IMG/VR virus record: IMGVR_UViG_3300035034_002440
Span: 1-38,675 of that record
Reading direction: 5' to 3' (one strand)
DNA length: 38,675 nt
Origin: a virus
Under the pieces are notes generated by a model. The model saw only the letters and a program-made list of their open reading frames with translations. It did not search any database and was not told the DNA's origin. Positions 31,618 through 38,675 of the stretch are shown one piece after another (the first letter of the stretch is position 1; each line of letters starts with the position of its first letter). A program made the translations under genes and the position numbers.

Positions 31618-31685
31618 TATTTAGAGTTTATGCAAACTTAGACATAAACCCTAAAAACGGTCAATTTATTTATTACAGCTTTGAC
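31618..31685 (-). repeat. 68-bp duplicated hairpin element, copy A
   Basis: Matches 32814-32881 at 65 of 68 positions. On the minus strand it begins in the last codons of the gene at 32074-31673 and holds AGGGTTTATG-loop-CATAAACTCT, a 10-bp stem with one G-T, before the next ribosome-binding site. None of the differences falls in the stem. It may be an RNA processing or regulatory hairpin, or a binding dyad. Confidence 0.9.
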
Positions 31686-32074
31686 TCTAACTCTCTTTTC
31701 AACAACTCTTTGCCTTCATGTTTTAATTTAATATTTGTAGACTCAATCAAATTTTGAATTTGGGATTGTGTTCGCGCGTTCTTCTCTTGTGATAATAAGC
31801 ATAAGTAGCGCCGCCTTTCTTTCTCTAATTTGCAAATATTTTCACGAGTGAATGCAGGGCTCAAAGTGTAAATATGCTCCTTTGTAAAATCTTTAAAACC
31901 CGTAACGTTGACAACTACGTTGTTGCTTTTTTGATCAAATGCACCAATTATTTTTTGGACAAATGATCGCATAAAATCATCTGATTGGCCTTCATATTCC
32001 GCCACATCCAACAAAAATCTAAACATGGATTGTATTTCAGACTTTAGATTCTCACCTTTTAAATCTATTTCCAT
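31673..32074 (-). CDS. hypothetical helical protein (133 aa)
   Basis: Charged, mainly helical protein with a long C-terminal Lys/Glu helix, probably coiled coil. No domain recognised. A very strong ribosome-binding site (AAGGAGGGGG) precedes the ATG. Its 3' end enters the duplicated hairpin element, which separates it from the lipoprotein-barrel cassette. Confidence 0.72.
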   Translation of the reverse strand: MEIDLKGENLKSEIQSMFRFLLDVAEYEGQSDDFMRSFVQKIIGAFDQKSNNVVVNVTGFKDFTKEHIYTLSPAFTRENICKLEKERRRYLCLLSQEKNARTQSQIQNLIESTNIKLKHEGKELLKRELESKL

Positions 32075-32092
32075 AATCCCCCTCCTTTTTAT

Positions 32093-32149
32093 TTATTTCA
32101 TACTTTTAATTAGAATTTCAGAAATGAGTCCTGTTATAATTTCAATCAT
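32093..32149 (-). CDS. possible 18-aa leader ORF
   Basis: A short ORF (MIEIITGLIS...) ending 18 bases before the strong ribosome-binding site of the next gene. It has no convincing ribosome-binding site, so it may be chance. If translated it could act as a leader for the 133-aa gene. Confidence 0.2.
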   Translation of the reverse strand: MIEIITGLISEILIKSMK

Positions 32150-32197
32150 ATATTTGCCGTTTAGTTCTCCATGAATTCTATTTATGCATGGCTATTT

Positions 32198-32758
32198 CTA
32201 AAGTTTAAACCTTAATTTTGTCGGATAATAAACAGTTCCGATTTCTTTTCTTATAGCATCTTCAAGTGATTGAATCATTTTTTGAGTTTCTTGTTTAGGT
32301 CCTAAACCTTCAAAATCATCAATATTTAAGTCAGAAAAATAATTTTCTAAAAAATCATTGATTGCGCCTTTTTCTAAATAATCTCCTTCTTCAGCTAAAA
32401 CTAATTTATCGAAATCTTTAATACTATCGTATTCAATATAGTCGTAATATTCTTCTTCGGAATTGAAGATTTTGTCCGATTGGTAGATAAAAAAAGGCCC
32501 CCCATTATACTTAACTTCCTCTAAAGAATAAAAAACCTCTTCTCTTTTTGCTTCGCTGCACCTCTTACAGTAACTGTTTTTTTTATATACTGAACCGCAT
32601 TTATCACACTCGTAATGAGTGCATTCGCAATATCTAGCGTTATCCTCGTCTTTTTCTTTATTAATTCCGTAAAAATGGTTTTCAGAAAACCAACCTGTCA
32701 ATTTCCTAGTTTCAAATTTCACAGGGGCATCTTTCTTTAGTATGATTTTGTCTTCCAT
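32198..32758 (-). CDS. zinc-ribbon protein (186 aa)
   Basis: Residues about 42-68 contain CECTHYECDKCGSVYKK followed by CKRC, enough Cys and His for one or two zinc sites. The rest is acidic, with many Asp/Glu/Tyr. A GTG three bases upstream is an alternative start. It resembles phage zinc-ribbon hypotheticals and has no nuclease motif. It lies downstream of hairpin copy B. Confidence 0.68.
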   Translation of the reverse strand: MEDKIILKKDAPVKFETRKLTGWFSENHFYGINKEKDEDNARYCECTHYECDKCGSVYKKNSYCKRCSEAKREEVFYSLEEVKYNGGPFFIYQSDKIFNSEEEYYDYIEYDSIKDFDKLVLAEEGDYLEKGAINDFLENYFSDLNIDDFEGLGPKQETQKMIQSLEDAIRKEIGTVYYPTKLRFKL

Positions 32759-32813
32759 CACTCCCTTCGTTATATGTTAATTTTAGTTTTGGATAAATTG
32801 GTTTATTCAGTAT

Positions 32814-32881
32814 TATTTAGAGTTTATGCAGACTTAGACATAAACCCTAAAAACGGTCATTTTATTTATTATAGCTTTGAC
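32814..32881 (-). repeat. 68-bp duplicated hairpin element, copy B
   Basis: Same element as copy A at 31618-31685 with three differences: one in the loop, two outside the stem. It starts within the last codons of the gene at 33131-32862 and precedes the zinc-ribbon gene. Both copies occupy the same position: end of one gene, start of the next. Confidence 0.9.
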
Positions 32882-33131
32882 GCCAATCCTCAAACAAAGT
32901 CCGTTTATTTATAGTTCTTTCTTTTTCCTCAAATTCTTGGATCTCTTTTTTTACTATCTCTAGTTGTGAAATCGAATGATTTATTTTTAAGATTTTACCT
33001 GCATTTGTCACAATCGAATTATAATTTGACAAACCGTAGTCCTCTTTCAGTCTCCTTATGCAATCGTTTAAGGCCTCATTCTCATCATCGATAGATGAGT
33101 TTAATATTTTTAATACATCTTCTTTATTCAT
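32862..33131 (-). CDS. hypothetical helical protein (89 aa)
   Basis: Helical throughout, with alternating charged and Leu/Ile residues. It follows the wHTH gene directly (stop and ATG adjacent, AGGACTT ahead). Its last codons lie in hairpin copy B. No family recognised. Confidence 0.68.
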   Translation of the reverse strand: MNKEDVLKILNSSIDDENEALNDCIRRLKEDYGLSNYNSIVTNAGKILKINHSISQLEIVKKEIQEFEEKERTINKRTLFEDWRQSYNK

Positions 33132-33425
33132 TTAAAGTCCTATTAAATTTTCAACTTCTTTTTCTAATTTCCCCGTCCATTTATATTGATCAGCTCTCCG
33201 ACTCCCTGTTTCGATTTTAAATTGTTTCACGTGACCACTTTTTATCAACTCTTTTAAGCAATCATCAAGTAAATCAGCTCCTAAATCCTGGCATTTCCTG
33301 ATTAATTCAGTCCTTCCAATCTGATTGGACTTTTTTATAATAAGTCCGACTTTACGAGGCGCTAAGTATTTATCTATCTTACTTAATTTTGCCTTGATCG
33401 ACTTAACTTCCTTTTCAAGATTCAT
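33132..33425 (-). CDS. winged-helix-like DNA-binding protein (97 aa)
   Basis: The start at 33425 is preferred over an ATG at 33434 because GGAGAG precedes it. Residues about 30-85 (QIGRTELIRKCQDLGADLL, then LIKSGHVKQFKIETGSRRADQYKW) fit a winged helix-turn-helix: two helices followed by a beta wing. It is the first gene of the minus arm, next to the divergent promoters. A regulatory role, possibly through the TGTWACA sites, is plausible but unproven. Confidence 0.68.
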   Translation of the reverse strand: MNLEKEVKSIKAKLSKIDKYLAPRKVGLIIKKSNQIGRTELIRKCQDLGADLLDDCLKELIKSGHVKQFKIETGSRRADQYKWTGKLEKEVENLIGL

Positions 33426-33455
33426 ACTCTCCATTTTGTTTCAATTTAAAATCCG

Positions 33456-33484
33456 AACATAAGCCACAAAAAACAATAGTTCAA
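33456..33484 (-). promoter_or_regulatory. sigma70-like promoter for the minus arm
   Basis: On the minus strand TTGAAC (33484-33479) and TATGTT (33461-33456) are separated by 17 bases, about 30 bases before the start of the wHTH gene. No operator palindrome is seen in it. Confidence 0.65.
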
Positions 33485-33529
33485 GTTTTTTATTTGAATA
33501 CTTTCATTAAAAAGAATTGCACTAAAGAC

Positions 33530-33574
33530 TTGCCAAGAACTTTTTATTGTATGATAACCGTATTTGTAACAAAC
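33530..33574 (+). promoter_or_regulatory. promoter and ATTTGTAACAAAC operator for the plus arm
   Basis: TTGCCA (33530-33535) is followed after 16 bases by TGATAA (33552-33557). The near-perfect palindrome ATTTGTAACAAAC (33562-33574) lies where the transcript would begin, followed by the TTAGAGAGAAA leader and ATG at 33599. A repressor bound there would block the promoter. Confidence 0.62.
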
Positions 33575-33598
33575 AAAATTAATTAGAGAGAAATTAAA

Positions 33599-33787
33599 AT
33601 GAACGACGAGATTGAAGAAAAAAGGCAGGCTCAAATTAACACAGACTACGTATTAATTAAGCTTGAATGCGTAAAAGGGTATACTGAAACCCTTAAAGAA
33701 AAAGGAATGAAATACTTAGTGGACTACTTTATTCTTGGAGAAGGAAAATTCAGGTGCGTACACATTATAAAAAAGGACAAAATATGA
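33599..33787 (+). CDS. hypothetical early protein (62 aa)
   Basis: Small protein with an N-terminal charged helix followed by a beta-rich part (KYLVDYFILGEGKFRCVHII). First gene of the plus arm, behind a promoter, an operator palindrome and the GAGAG leader. Its TGA overlaps the next small gene as ATGA. Function unknown. Confidence 0.65.
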   Translation: MNDEIEEKRQAQINTDYVLIKLECVKGYTETLKEKGMKYLVDYFILGEGKFRCVHIIKKDKI

Positions 33788-33885
33788 TATTGTCAATTTT
33801 AATACCGATAGTATCCGCGATTTTAATACTAGCTCTCGAATCGTCGGAAAACAAATCAGAATGGAGTAATAAAGATGGAGAATGA
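33784..33885 (+). CDS. single-span membrane peptide (33 aa)
   Basis: The first 18 residues are hydrophobic (MILSILIPIVSAILILAL), then an acidic and polar tail. It overlaps both the previous gene and the ERF gene, which supports its being real. It could be a small membrane regulator. No family known to me. Confidence 0.5.
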   Translation: MILSILIPIVSAILILALESSENKSEWSNKDGE

Positions 33886-34624
33886 AATAATAGAACATAA
33901 AAGATCTGAATTACAAACACAGAAAGAATTAAACCCTATTTCGTTGATTCAGTTAGCTATCGAAAAAGGTGTTGACGATTTCACAAAATTGAAGGGCCTT
34001 TATGATTTGCAAGAACGTTACGAAAAAAATCTATCGATAAAATCGTTTAACCAAGCTTTTTCTGGCTTTCAACACGAGTGCCCTTCAATACCGAAAAACG
34101 CGTATAAAGACAGTCGATTCAACAGCGCTTCACTTGATGATATAGCAACGTATATAAAAGAACCTCTGTATAAAAACGGGCTATCGTACAGGTTTGAACA
34201 AAAAGTAGAATCTGACGTTTTATATGTAACTTGTTTTTTGCAGCACAAAGACGGTTTCTCAGTAAGTACGACGTTGTCTGCGGCAAAAGACACCAGCGGC
34301 GGTAAGAATTCAATTCAAGGACTTGGTTCTACAACCGCGTATCTGTGCCGTTATACCCTAACCTCAGTTTTAGGGCTCGCTCAGTGTGAAGCAGATAACG
34401 ACGACGACGGACAGAGCGCGCCAGATCCTGTAAGGTTTTACGACGATAAAAAGTTTCAAAACTTCAAAGCCGGCTGGATAGCATTGTTGCTTTCGGGATC
34501 ACACACCGTGAAAGGAGTCTGCAAACTAGTTAAGGGGAAAAACGGAGATCAACCCAGTTTAAGCCCTGAACAAATCAAAGAGCTTGAATCCGCACTTGTT
34601 GGAATGAATATCCCAAAAAAATAA
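33875..34624 (+). CDS. erf: ERF-family ssDNA annealing protein
   Basis: 249 aa. The core matches the ERF family: YEKNLSIKSFNQAFSGFQHECPSIPK, then SASLDDIATYIKEPLYKNGLSYRF, and TTAYLCRYTLTSVLGLAQCEADNDDDGQ. ERF proteins anneal complementary single strands and help circularise or recombine phage DNA, usually with an exonuclease partner, here the YqaJ gene 25 bases downstream. SSB on the same arm would assist. The C-terminal 80 residues are less conserved. Confidence 0.93.
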   Translation: MENEIIEHKRSELQTQKELNPISLIQLAIEKGVDDFTKLKGLYDLQERYEKNLSIKSFNQAFSGFQHECPSIPKNAYKDSRFNSASLDDIATYIKEPLYKNGLSYRFEQKVESDVLYVTCFLQHKDGFSVSTTLSAAKDTSGGKNSIQGLGSTTAYLCRYTLTSVLGLAQCEADNDDDGQSAPDPVRFYDDKKFQNFKAGWIALLLSGSHTVKGVCKLVKGKNGDQPSLSPEQIKELESALVGMNIPKK

Positions 34625-34648
34625 AACAATTAAAATTAGAGAGATATT

Positions 34649-36436
34649 ATGGAAATTAAAAATAGAGTAGAAATAAGACTAGAACAAGGATCGGAAGAAT
34701 GGCTTGCAGAAAGAAAAACTTCAGACGGGACAGCAAGCGAACTTCCAATCGCTGCTGGCAAATCGCAATATAAAACAAGAACTCAATTAATTGAAGAAAA
34801 AAAAGGAGTTGAAGAAAAGATCTCTTCTTTCACGCAAGAGATTTTTGCAAGGGGGCATAAAGCAGAAAATGAAGCTAGAGATATTCTTGAAGAAGAAAGA
34901 CTTGAATCATTCTTTCCAAAAGTTTTTAAGTGCGAAATCGAGGGCCTTTCTTTATTAGCGTCGCTAGACGGTATCAGCTACGACGGGAAAACTATATATG
35001 AACATAAACTGTGGAATAAAGAACTCGCTGAGAATACGCGAGCAGGTCTCATCGATGAGAAATATTCTCTTCAGCTTGATCAACAACTTTTAGTTAGCGG
35101 CGCGGAAGAAGTGGTTTTTATTTGCTCAGATGGCACTACTGAAAAGAAAGAAATGTTGATCTATAAATCAAACGAAGAAAAATTTAAAAATATCGTATCG
35201 ATATGGAAACAATTTAAAATCGACAAAGAAAATCACGTTTTCGAGCTCAAGAAAGAGAAAGTACAAGTAATGGATACTGAAGCATTCCCCGTCGTTAAAT
35301 ACTCCGTTGAGGGTTCACTGATAAGCACGAATTTTGACGACGTTAAAGAAAAACTTAAAATGATCTCTTCTGATACTTTTGAGCTTTTAGAAAAGGAGGG
35401 AAAGACTGATTTAGATTTTGAAATAATCGCAGGAACTATAAAAGCAGCGAATAGCGGAAGAGTTTCACTTAAAGAAATTAATAAAAAAATTGTCTCTGGA
35501 TTTGAAAGTTTTGAAGAATTTTTAAAAAATGTGAAAGAAGTTGATAGTATTCTTCAAAGAATGTCCGCAGCCGCAAAAAAGCTAATGGACATTGAAAAAG
35601 ACAAATTAAAATCTGAAATTGTAGATAAGGCTCATAGCGAATTTAATTTGCATCTATTAGAATTAAATAGAACATTGAAAATTAACCACCAATTTTATTT
35701 TGAATCAAGCTCTCTTTACGAAGCGGGAAAAGGGAAAAAAACAATCGATTCATACAAAGAATGCGTTAATACAGAACTTGCGAATCTTAAATCTTTTTTA
35801 AGTGAAAAATTCATTTTGTTTAAAGATTTTGATACTTATCTTGATTCGAAAAACGAGTTCTCTTTTTTATTCAATGATACATCGAACCTCGCTGTAACTT
35901 ATTTTGGAAAATCATTTTTAGATTTCAAAGAAGAAATTGATTCAAGGATCGAACAACACTTAAAGAGAGAAGAAGAGAAAATTCAAGAAGCCGTCGAAAG
36001 AGAGCAAGAAAGAGTTGAAGAAGAAAGAGTAAAAATAGAAAAAAGAATCGAACAAGAAAAAATTCACGAAGAAGAGCAAACACGATTAAGAAAAATCGTA
36101 TCAAACAACGAAAGAAAATATCATGAAGAAAATGTTAAAGAGTTTGAAGAGGCTCAATCAAACGAAATAAAAGAAGAAATCGAAAATCCTTACGAGAGCG
36201 ACAGAGATCCGGAAGAAGAAGTGGCCAACGGATATGAAAATATAATAAATTCATACTATTACTCATTTGAAAAAACAGGGGTTAAAGAGATTGATAAAAT
36301 ACTACACGCGGTCGCGTTTGCAGGCAAAATGTATCACAACACTAACAAATGGAATGATAAAGAAGATGAAAATGACGAGAGTCCAGTCGAAGCGATACAA
36401 AGAGCCGCTAACGATGCAGCTATAAAATTTAAATAA
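34649..36436 (+). CDS. YqaJ-type exonuclease with long coiled-coil tail (595 aa)
   Basis: Residues 1-190 have the YqaJ nuclease pattern: LEQGSEEWLAERK, GHKAENEARDILEE, LLASLDGISYDGK, EHKLWN (E-x-K) and LQLDQQLLVSGAEEVVF, with the acidic metal residues in place. The enzyme resects dsDNA to give the strand for ERF. The remaining 400 residues are unusual: a helical middle, then a long Glu/Arg/Lys coiled coil (about 440-515) and an acidic C-terminal domain. Most YqaJ proteins are about half this length. Confidence 0.9.
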   Translation: MEIKNRVEIRLEQGSEEWLAERKTSDGTASELPIAAGKSQYKTRTQLIEEKKGVEEKISSFTQEIFARGHKAENEARDILEEERLESFFPKVFKCEIEGLSLLASLDGISYDGKTIYEHKLWNKELAENTRAGLIDEKYSLQLDQQLLVSGAEEVVFICSDGTTEKKEMLIYKSNEEKFKNIVSIWKQFKIDKENHVFELKKEKVQVMDTEAFPVVKYSVEGSLISTNFDDVKEKLKMISSDTFELLEKEGKTDLDFEIIAGTIKAANSGRVSLKEINKKIVSGFESFEEFLKNVKEVDSILQRMSAAAKKLMDIEKDKLKSEIVDKAHSEFNLHLLELNRTLKINHQFYFESSSLYEAGKGKKTIDSYKECVNTELANLKSFLSEKFILFKDFDTYLDSKNEFSFLFNDTSNLAVTYFGKSFLDFKEEIDSRIEQHLKREEEKIQEAVEREQERVEEERVKIEKRIEQEKIHEEEQTRLRKIVSNNERKYHEENVKEFEEAQSNEIKEEIENPYESDRDPEEEVANGYENIINSYYYSFEKTGVKEIDKILHAVAFAGKMYHNTNKWNDKEDENDESPVEAIQRAANDAAIKFK

Positions 36437-36454
36437 ATCTTATAAAAAATAATT

Positions 36455-36664
36455 ATGCAAAATAAATTCAAAAAACACGATAAAGTAAAGCATTTAAAAT
36501 CGGGACTAGAGTACACAATATTGAACAACCCTATAAAATCTATGCGCCTAGAGCATAGCAATGAGCCTTTCTATCAATACACTGCTGGAAAAGGTGTTGC
36601 GTGGTTTAGATGCAAATCCGAGATGGAAGATGGAAGATTTTCTTTAATTGAAAATGAAAGTTAA
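36455..36664 (+). CDS. small beta protein, YodC/DUF2158-like (69 aa)
   Basis: The opening NKFKKHDKVKHLKSGLEYTILN resembles the DUF2158 start (GD-x-V-x-L-K-S-G) of small beta-barrel proteins, and KSEMEDGRFSLIE closes it. Often found in phage early regions without known function. Its end overlaps the DUF1367-like gene. Confidence 0.62.
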   Translation: MQNKFKKHDKVKHLKSGLEYTILNNPIKSMRLEHSNEPFYQYTAGKGVAWFRCKSEMEDGRFSLIENES

Positions 36665-37097
36665 TTTCACAAAAATTGCGGGGGGCGTTCTAGTCCCTTT
36701 TTCGCAAAATGAAGTTTTGAGAATGCAGCGATTCAAGAATGGCGATGTGTACGAAATAGATATTAAACTCGCTAGAGACGGAGGATTTAACGGGAAACTT
36801 CACGCATTCTTTGATTTTTGTTTCAACTACTGGAACCAACCAGGTTTTGAATATTCAGATGAGACGGTGCAAAGAGAAGAATTTCGCAAACAACTAACTA
36901 TTTTAGCAGGTTTTAAAGAAGTTATTCATAATCTTGACGGAACTTTTAAAATCGAAGCTAAATCTTTGAAGTATAGCATGATGGATCAAGAGGAAGTTGA
37001 GCGCCTTTTTAGATCATTGATTGATGTTGTAATGCATAAACTTTTCAAGACTGACGATAAAAAAATAATGGAAAAACTATTTAAAATATTGAACTAG
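36654..37097 (+). CDS. DUF1367-like recombination-associated protein (147 aa)
   Basis: The ATG at 36654 is preferred over an upstream TTG at 36648. The plan KVNFTKIAGGVLVPFSQ, MQRFKNGDVYEIDIKLARDG and GKLHAFFDFCFNYW resembles DUF1367 phage proteins. Its place between YqaJ and NinG fits a role in recombination or replication. Confidence 0.72.
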   Translation: MKVNFTKIAGGVLVPFSQNEVLRMQRFKNGDVYEIDIKLARDGGFNGKLHAFFDFCFNYWNQPGFEYSDETVQREEFRKQLTILAGFKEVIHNLDGTFKIEAKSLKYSMMDQEEVERLFRSLIDVVMHKLFKTDDKKIMEKLFKILN

Positions 37098-37104
37098 GGA
37101 AATT

Positions 37105-37872
37105 ATGAATAAAATAATACACGCAATACTATTAATGCTTTTAATTTCTTCATGCTCAAATGACGACACTTTAATGATAAAAATTAAAGGGGAAATTAGA
37201 GAGTCTGATAAAATCGTGGGCGCTCTTTCTGAATCTATGGATAGTCACGTAAGAATAGTTTTCGTAGAAATAGAAAGTCCTGGTGGATCTCCGTACCACT
37301 CTAAAATCATTCATGACAAATTAAAAGAAATATCCAGAACTGTTAGAGTGATTACTTATTGTGCTAGGGTTTGCGCTAGCGGGGGTTATTACATAGCGTC
37401 CGCGGGAGATAAGATTTATTCAGGTAATTATTCTTTGATCGGCAACATCGGGGTAATTATGAATATTTATAATTTTAGCGGTATTATGGAAAAAGTAGGG
37501 ATATCTCAAAAAACCATAAAAACATCTAAATACAAAGACGTTGGAAACATGCTCCGAGATATTGAAAAAACAGAGCTACAATATTTAGAAAACCTGGCTA
37601 AAAACATGAGTATCATGTTTAAGGACGATATTGAACACAATAGAAATTTACTTCAAGTAAATAAAGAAGAGGCTTTCAGTGGTAAAATATTTCTAGCTAA
37701 AAAATCAATAAAACTCGGCCTTTCTGACGAAATATCTAATAAAGAAGATATTATGAATAAAGAAAATATGTTAAATATAAGAAATGTTGAAATAGAAGAT
37801 GTGTCTAGCTTTTTATTAAAGTTTTATAACTTTATATTTAATTCTTACTCATCAAAAATGGAATTTTTTTAA
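37105..37872 (+). CDS. S49-family (SppA-like) peptidase lipoprotein
   Basis: 255 aa. A signal peptide ends in lipobox ISSC (Cys17). Residues 54-65 (VEIESPGGSPYH) and 90-99 (CASGGYYIAS) give the SppA oxyanion/nucleophile pattern, with Ser92 the expected nucleophile. TSKYKDVGNMLRD (140-152) gives Lys144 as the general base of short SppA enzymes. The dyad looks intact. S49 enzymes cut signal peptides or membrane proteins. A phage S49 peptidase is normally a capsid protease in the head operon; here it is lipid-anchored and in the recombination module, so an envelope target is more likely. Confidence 0.85.
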   Translation: MNKIIHAILLMLLISSCSNDDTLMIKIKGEIRESDKIVGALSESMDSHVRIVFVEIESPGGSPYHSKIIHDKLKEISRTVRVITYCARVCASGGYYIASAGDKIYSGNYSLIGNIGVIMNIYNFSGIMEKVGISQKTIKTSKYKDVGNMLRDIEKTELQYLENLAKNMSIMFKDDIEHNRNLLQVNKEEAFSGKIFLAKKSIKLGLSDEISNKEDIMNKENMLNIRNVEIEDVSSFLLKFYNFIFNSYSSKMEFF

Positions 37873-37875
37873 ACA

Positions 37876-38445
37876 ATGAATTCTAAAAAACGATGCAAAC
37901 AGTGTAAGAAATATTTCAGAGTCGAAACAATGCTCCTGACAAATTTTGGGAATTTCTGCGAAAACTCTTGCAGGGTTTTGTGGGCAACTCAAAACACTGA
38001 CAAACTAATCATTAAAGCTAAAATACAGAGAGAAAAGAAGGAGAGGCTCGATAAAAGACAACAACGTGGACATTTAAAAACGTTATCGCATCATAAAAAA
38101 GAAACTCAAGTTGTTTTTAACAAATACATTAGAAAAAGAGACGAAAAACTTCCGTGTATTAGTTGTCAAAGGCATCATCGTGGTCAATACCACGCCGGAC
38201 ATTATTTGAGTGTTGGAGCACATCCCGAGTTAAGATTTAATGAAAACAACTGCCACAAACAATGCTCAGTCTGCAATAATCATCTTTCGGGAAATCAAAT
38301 CAAATACAGGGTAAATCTGGTCAAAAAAATAGGTTTAAAATCAGTCGAGGAATTAGAAACAAATCAAATGCAATACAAACACACCAAAGAGCTTCTCTCG
38401 AAGCTTAAAAGCTTATATAAAGAAAAATTTAAAAATCTTAACTAA
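37876..38445 (+). CDS. ninG: NinG-like recombination endonuclease
   Basis: 189 aa. The N-terminal zinc motif (RCKQCKKYF) and the C-terminal Cys/His cluster (PCISCQRHH, then HAGHYLSVGAHPELRFNENNCHKQCSVCN) match lambda NinG/Rap, a nuclease that acts on recombination intermediates such as Holliday junctions. It starts three bases after the S49 gene. With ERF, YqaJ and SSB it completes a recombination set. Confidence 0.92.
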   Translation: MNSKKRCKQCKKYFRVETMLLTNFGNFCENSCRVLWATQNTDKLIIKAKIQREKKERLDKRQQRGHLKTLSHHKKETQVVFNKYIRKRDEKLPCISCQRHHRGQYHAGHYLSVGAHPELRFNENNCHKQCSVCNNHLSGNQIKYRVNLVKKIGLKSVEELETNQMQYKHTKELLSKLKSLYKEKFKNLN

Positions 38446-38494
38446 AAGTAATAAAAAGTAAGCCGTCTTAATATTTTATTGTTTCAATTAATTG

Positions 38495-38522
38495 TTGACT
38501 TTAATTAATATTATGTTACATT
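38495..38522 (+). promoter_or_regulatory. promoter with TGTTACA core before the terminal gene
   Basis: TTGACT (38495-38500), 16 bases, TACATT (38517-38522), with ATGTTACAT palindrome (38513-38521) across the -10. It is followed by ACAAATAACTAGAGAGAGAGAAA and ATG at 38563. The promoter at 29715 on the minus strand has the same spacing. It would drive the gene that crosses the window end. Confidence 0.6.
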
Positions 38523-38562
38523 TAATTCAACTTAAACAAACAAATAACTAGAGAGAGAGAAA

Positions 38563-38675
38563 ATGAATGAAACAGGGGCATTTTTCAACGACCTTAAAAT
38601 AAAAGAAAAATACGTCAAACGTTTGAAAGAACATCAAAAATTAGATGAAATAATCCAAGGGGATTATTGGGAAAA
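38563..38675 (+). CDS. early gene interrupted by the window end (37 codons seen)
   Basis: Begins MNETGAFFND and runs open to the last base. If the molecule is circular, it continues Asn-Gln-Lys-stop through bases 1-10, giving 40 aa and an ATGA overlap with the gene at 7. The product is charged and soluble with no domain recognised. The start is behind a strong AGAGAGAGA leader and a promoter. Confidence 0.7.
   Translation, partial: MNETGAFFNDLKIKEKYVKRLKEHQKLDEIIQGDYWE

Noticed and set aside
33446-33634. Minus-strand ORF in the divergent promoter region
   Set aside because: It overlaps both promoters and the start of the plus-arm gene and has no ribosome-binding site.

Overview
The window is a tailed-phage genome with a contractile tail (myovirus), and it is probably the entire genome. 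The last, truncated reading frame (start 38563, +) continues in frame across the window end into base 1 and stops at bases 8-10. That stop overlaps the start codon at 7-9 as ATGA, the same coupling seen between many genes here. The molecule is therefore best read as circular or circularly permuted, 38,675 bp. The sequence is AT-rich. The host is Gram-negative by inference: there are four likely lipoproteins with lipoboxes and one predicted outer-membrane beta-barrel ending in Phe. I cannot name the host. I see no integrase, excisionase or CI-type repressor.

Two divergent arms start at a short promoter region (about 33435-33598). The plus arm runs from 33599 through the window end to 5961. It carries recombination and DNA metabolism genes: an ERF annealing protein, a YqaJ-type exonuclease, a DUF1367-like protein, a NinG nuclease, SSB, a KilA-N protein, a dCTP deaminase-family protein and one tRNA with anticodon CAT. 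Among these are many small unknown genes and an unexpected S49-peptidase lipoprotein. The minus arm runs from 33425 down to 5954. It begins with small unknown genes and an envelope cassette (small lipoprotein, outer-membrane barrel, tiny membrane protein). A virion-like protein and a PLD-like protein follow, and then the packaging, head, tail and baseplate genes in normal order. The order is TerS, TerL, DUF1073 portal, MuF, a three-gene membrane cassette, DUF2213 protease/scaffold, cement, DUF2184 capsid, connectors, sheath, tube, tail chaperone with a -1 frameshift, short tape measure, hub, spike, wedge, fibre. The arm ends with a large and a small lipoprotein that converge on the plus arm.

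The most notable points are: circular closure with no recognisable endolysin and no polymerase, helicase or initiator; the membrane cassette with an FGE/C-type-lectin-like domain inside the head operon; the S49 lipoprotein in the recombination module; the lipoprotein/barrel/membrane cassette; a programmed A AAA AAG frameshift; a recurring TGTWACA palindrome at promoters; a duplicated 68-bp hairpin element; and a hexanucleotide-repeat gene encoding a Trp-Ser/Lys-Ser dipeptide repeat. Family assignments come from reading motifs and gene order by eye; no database search was run.
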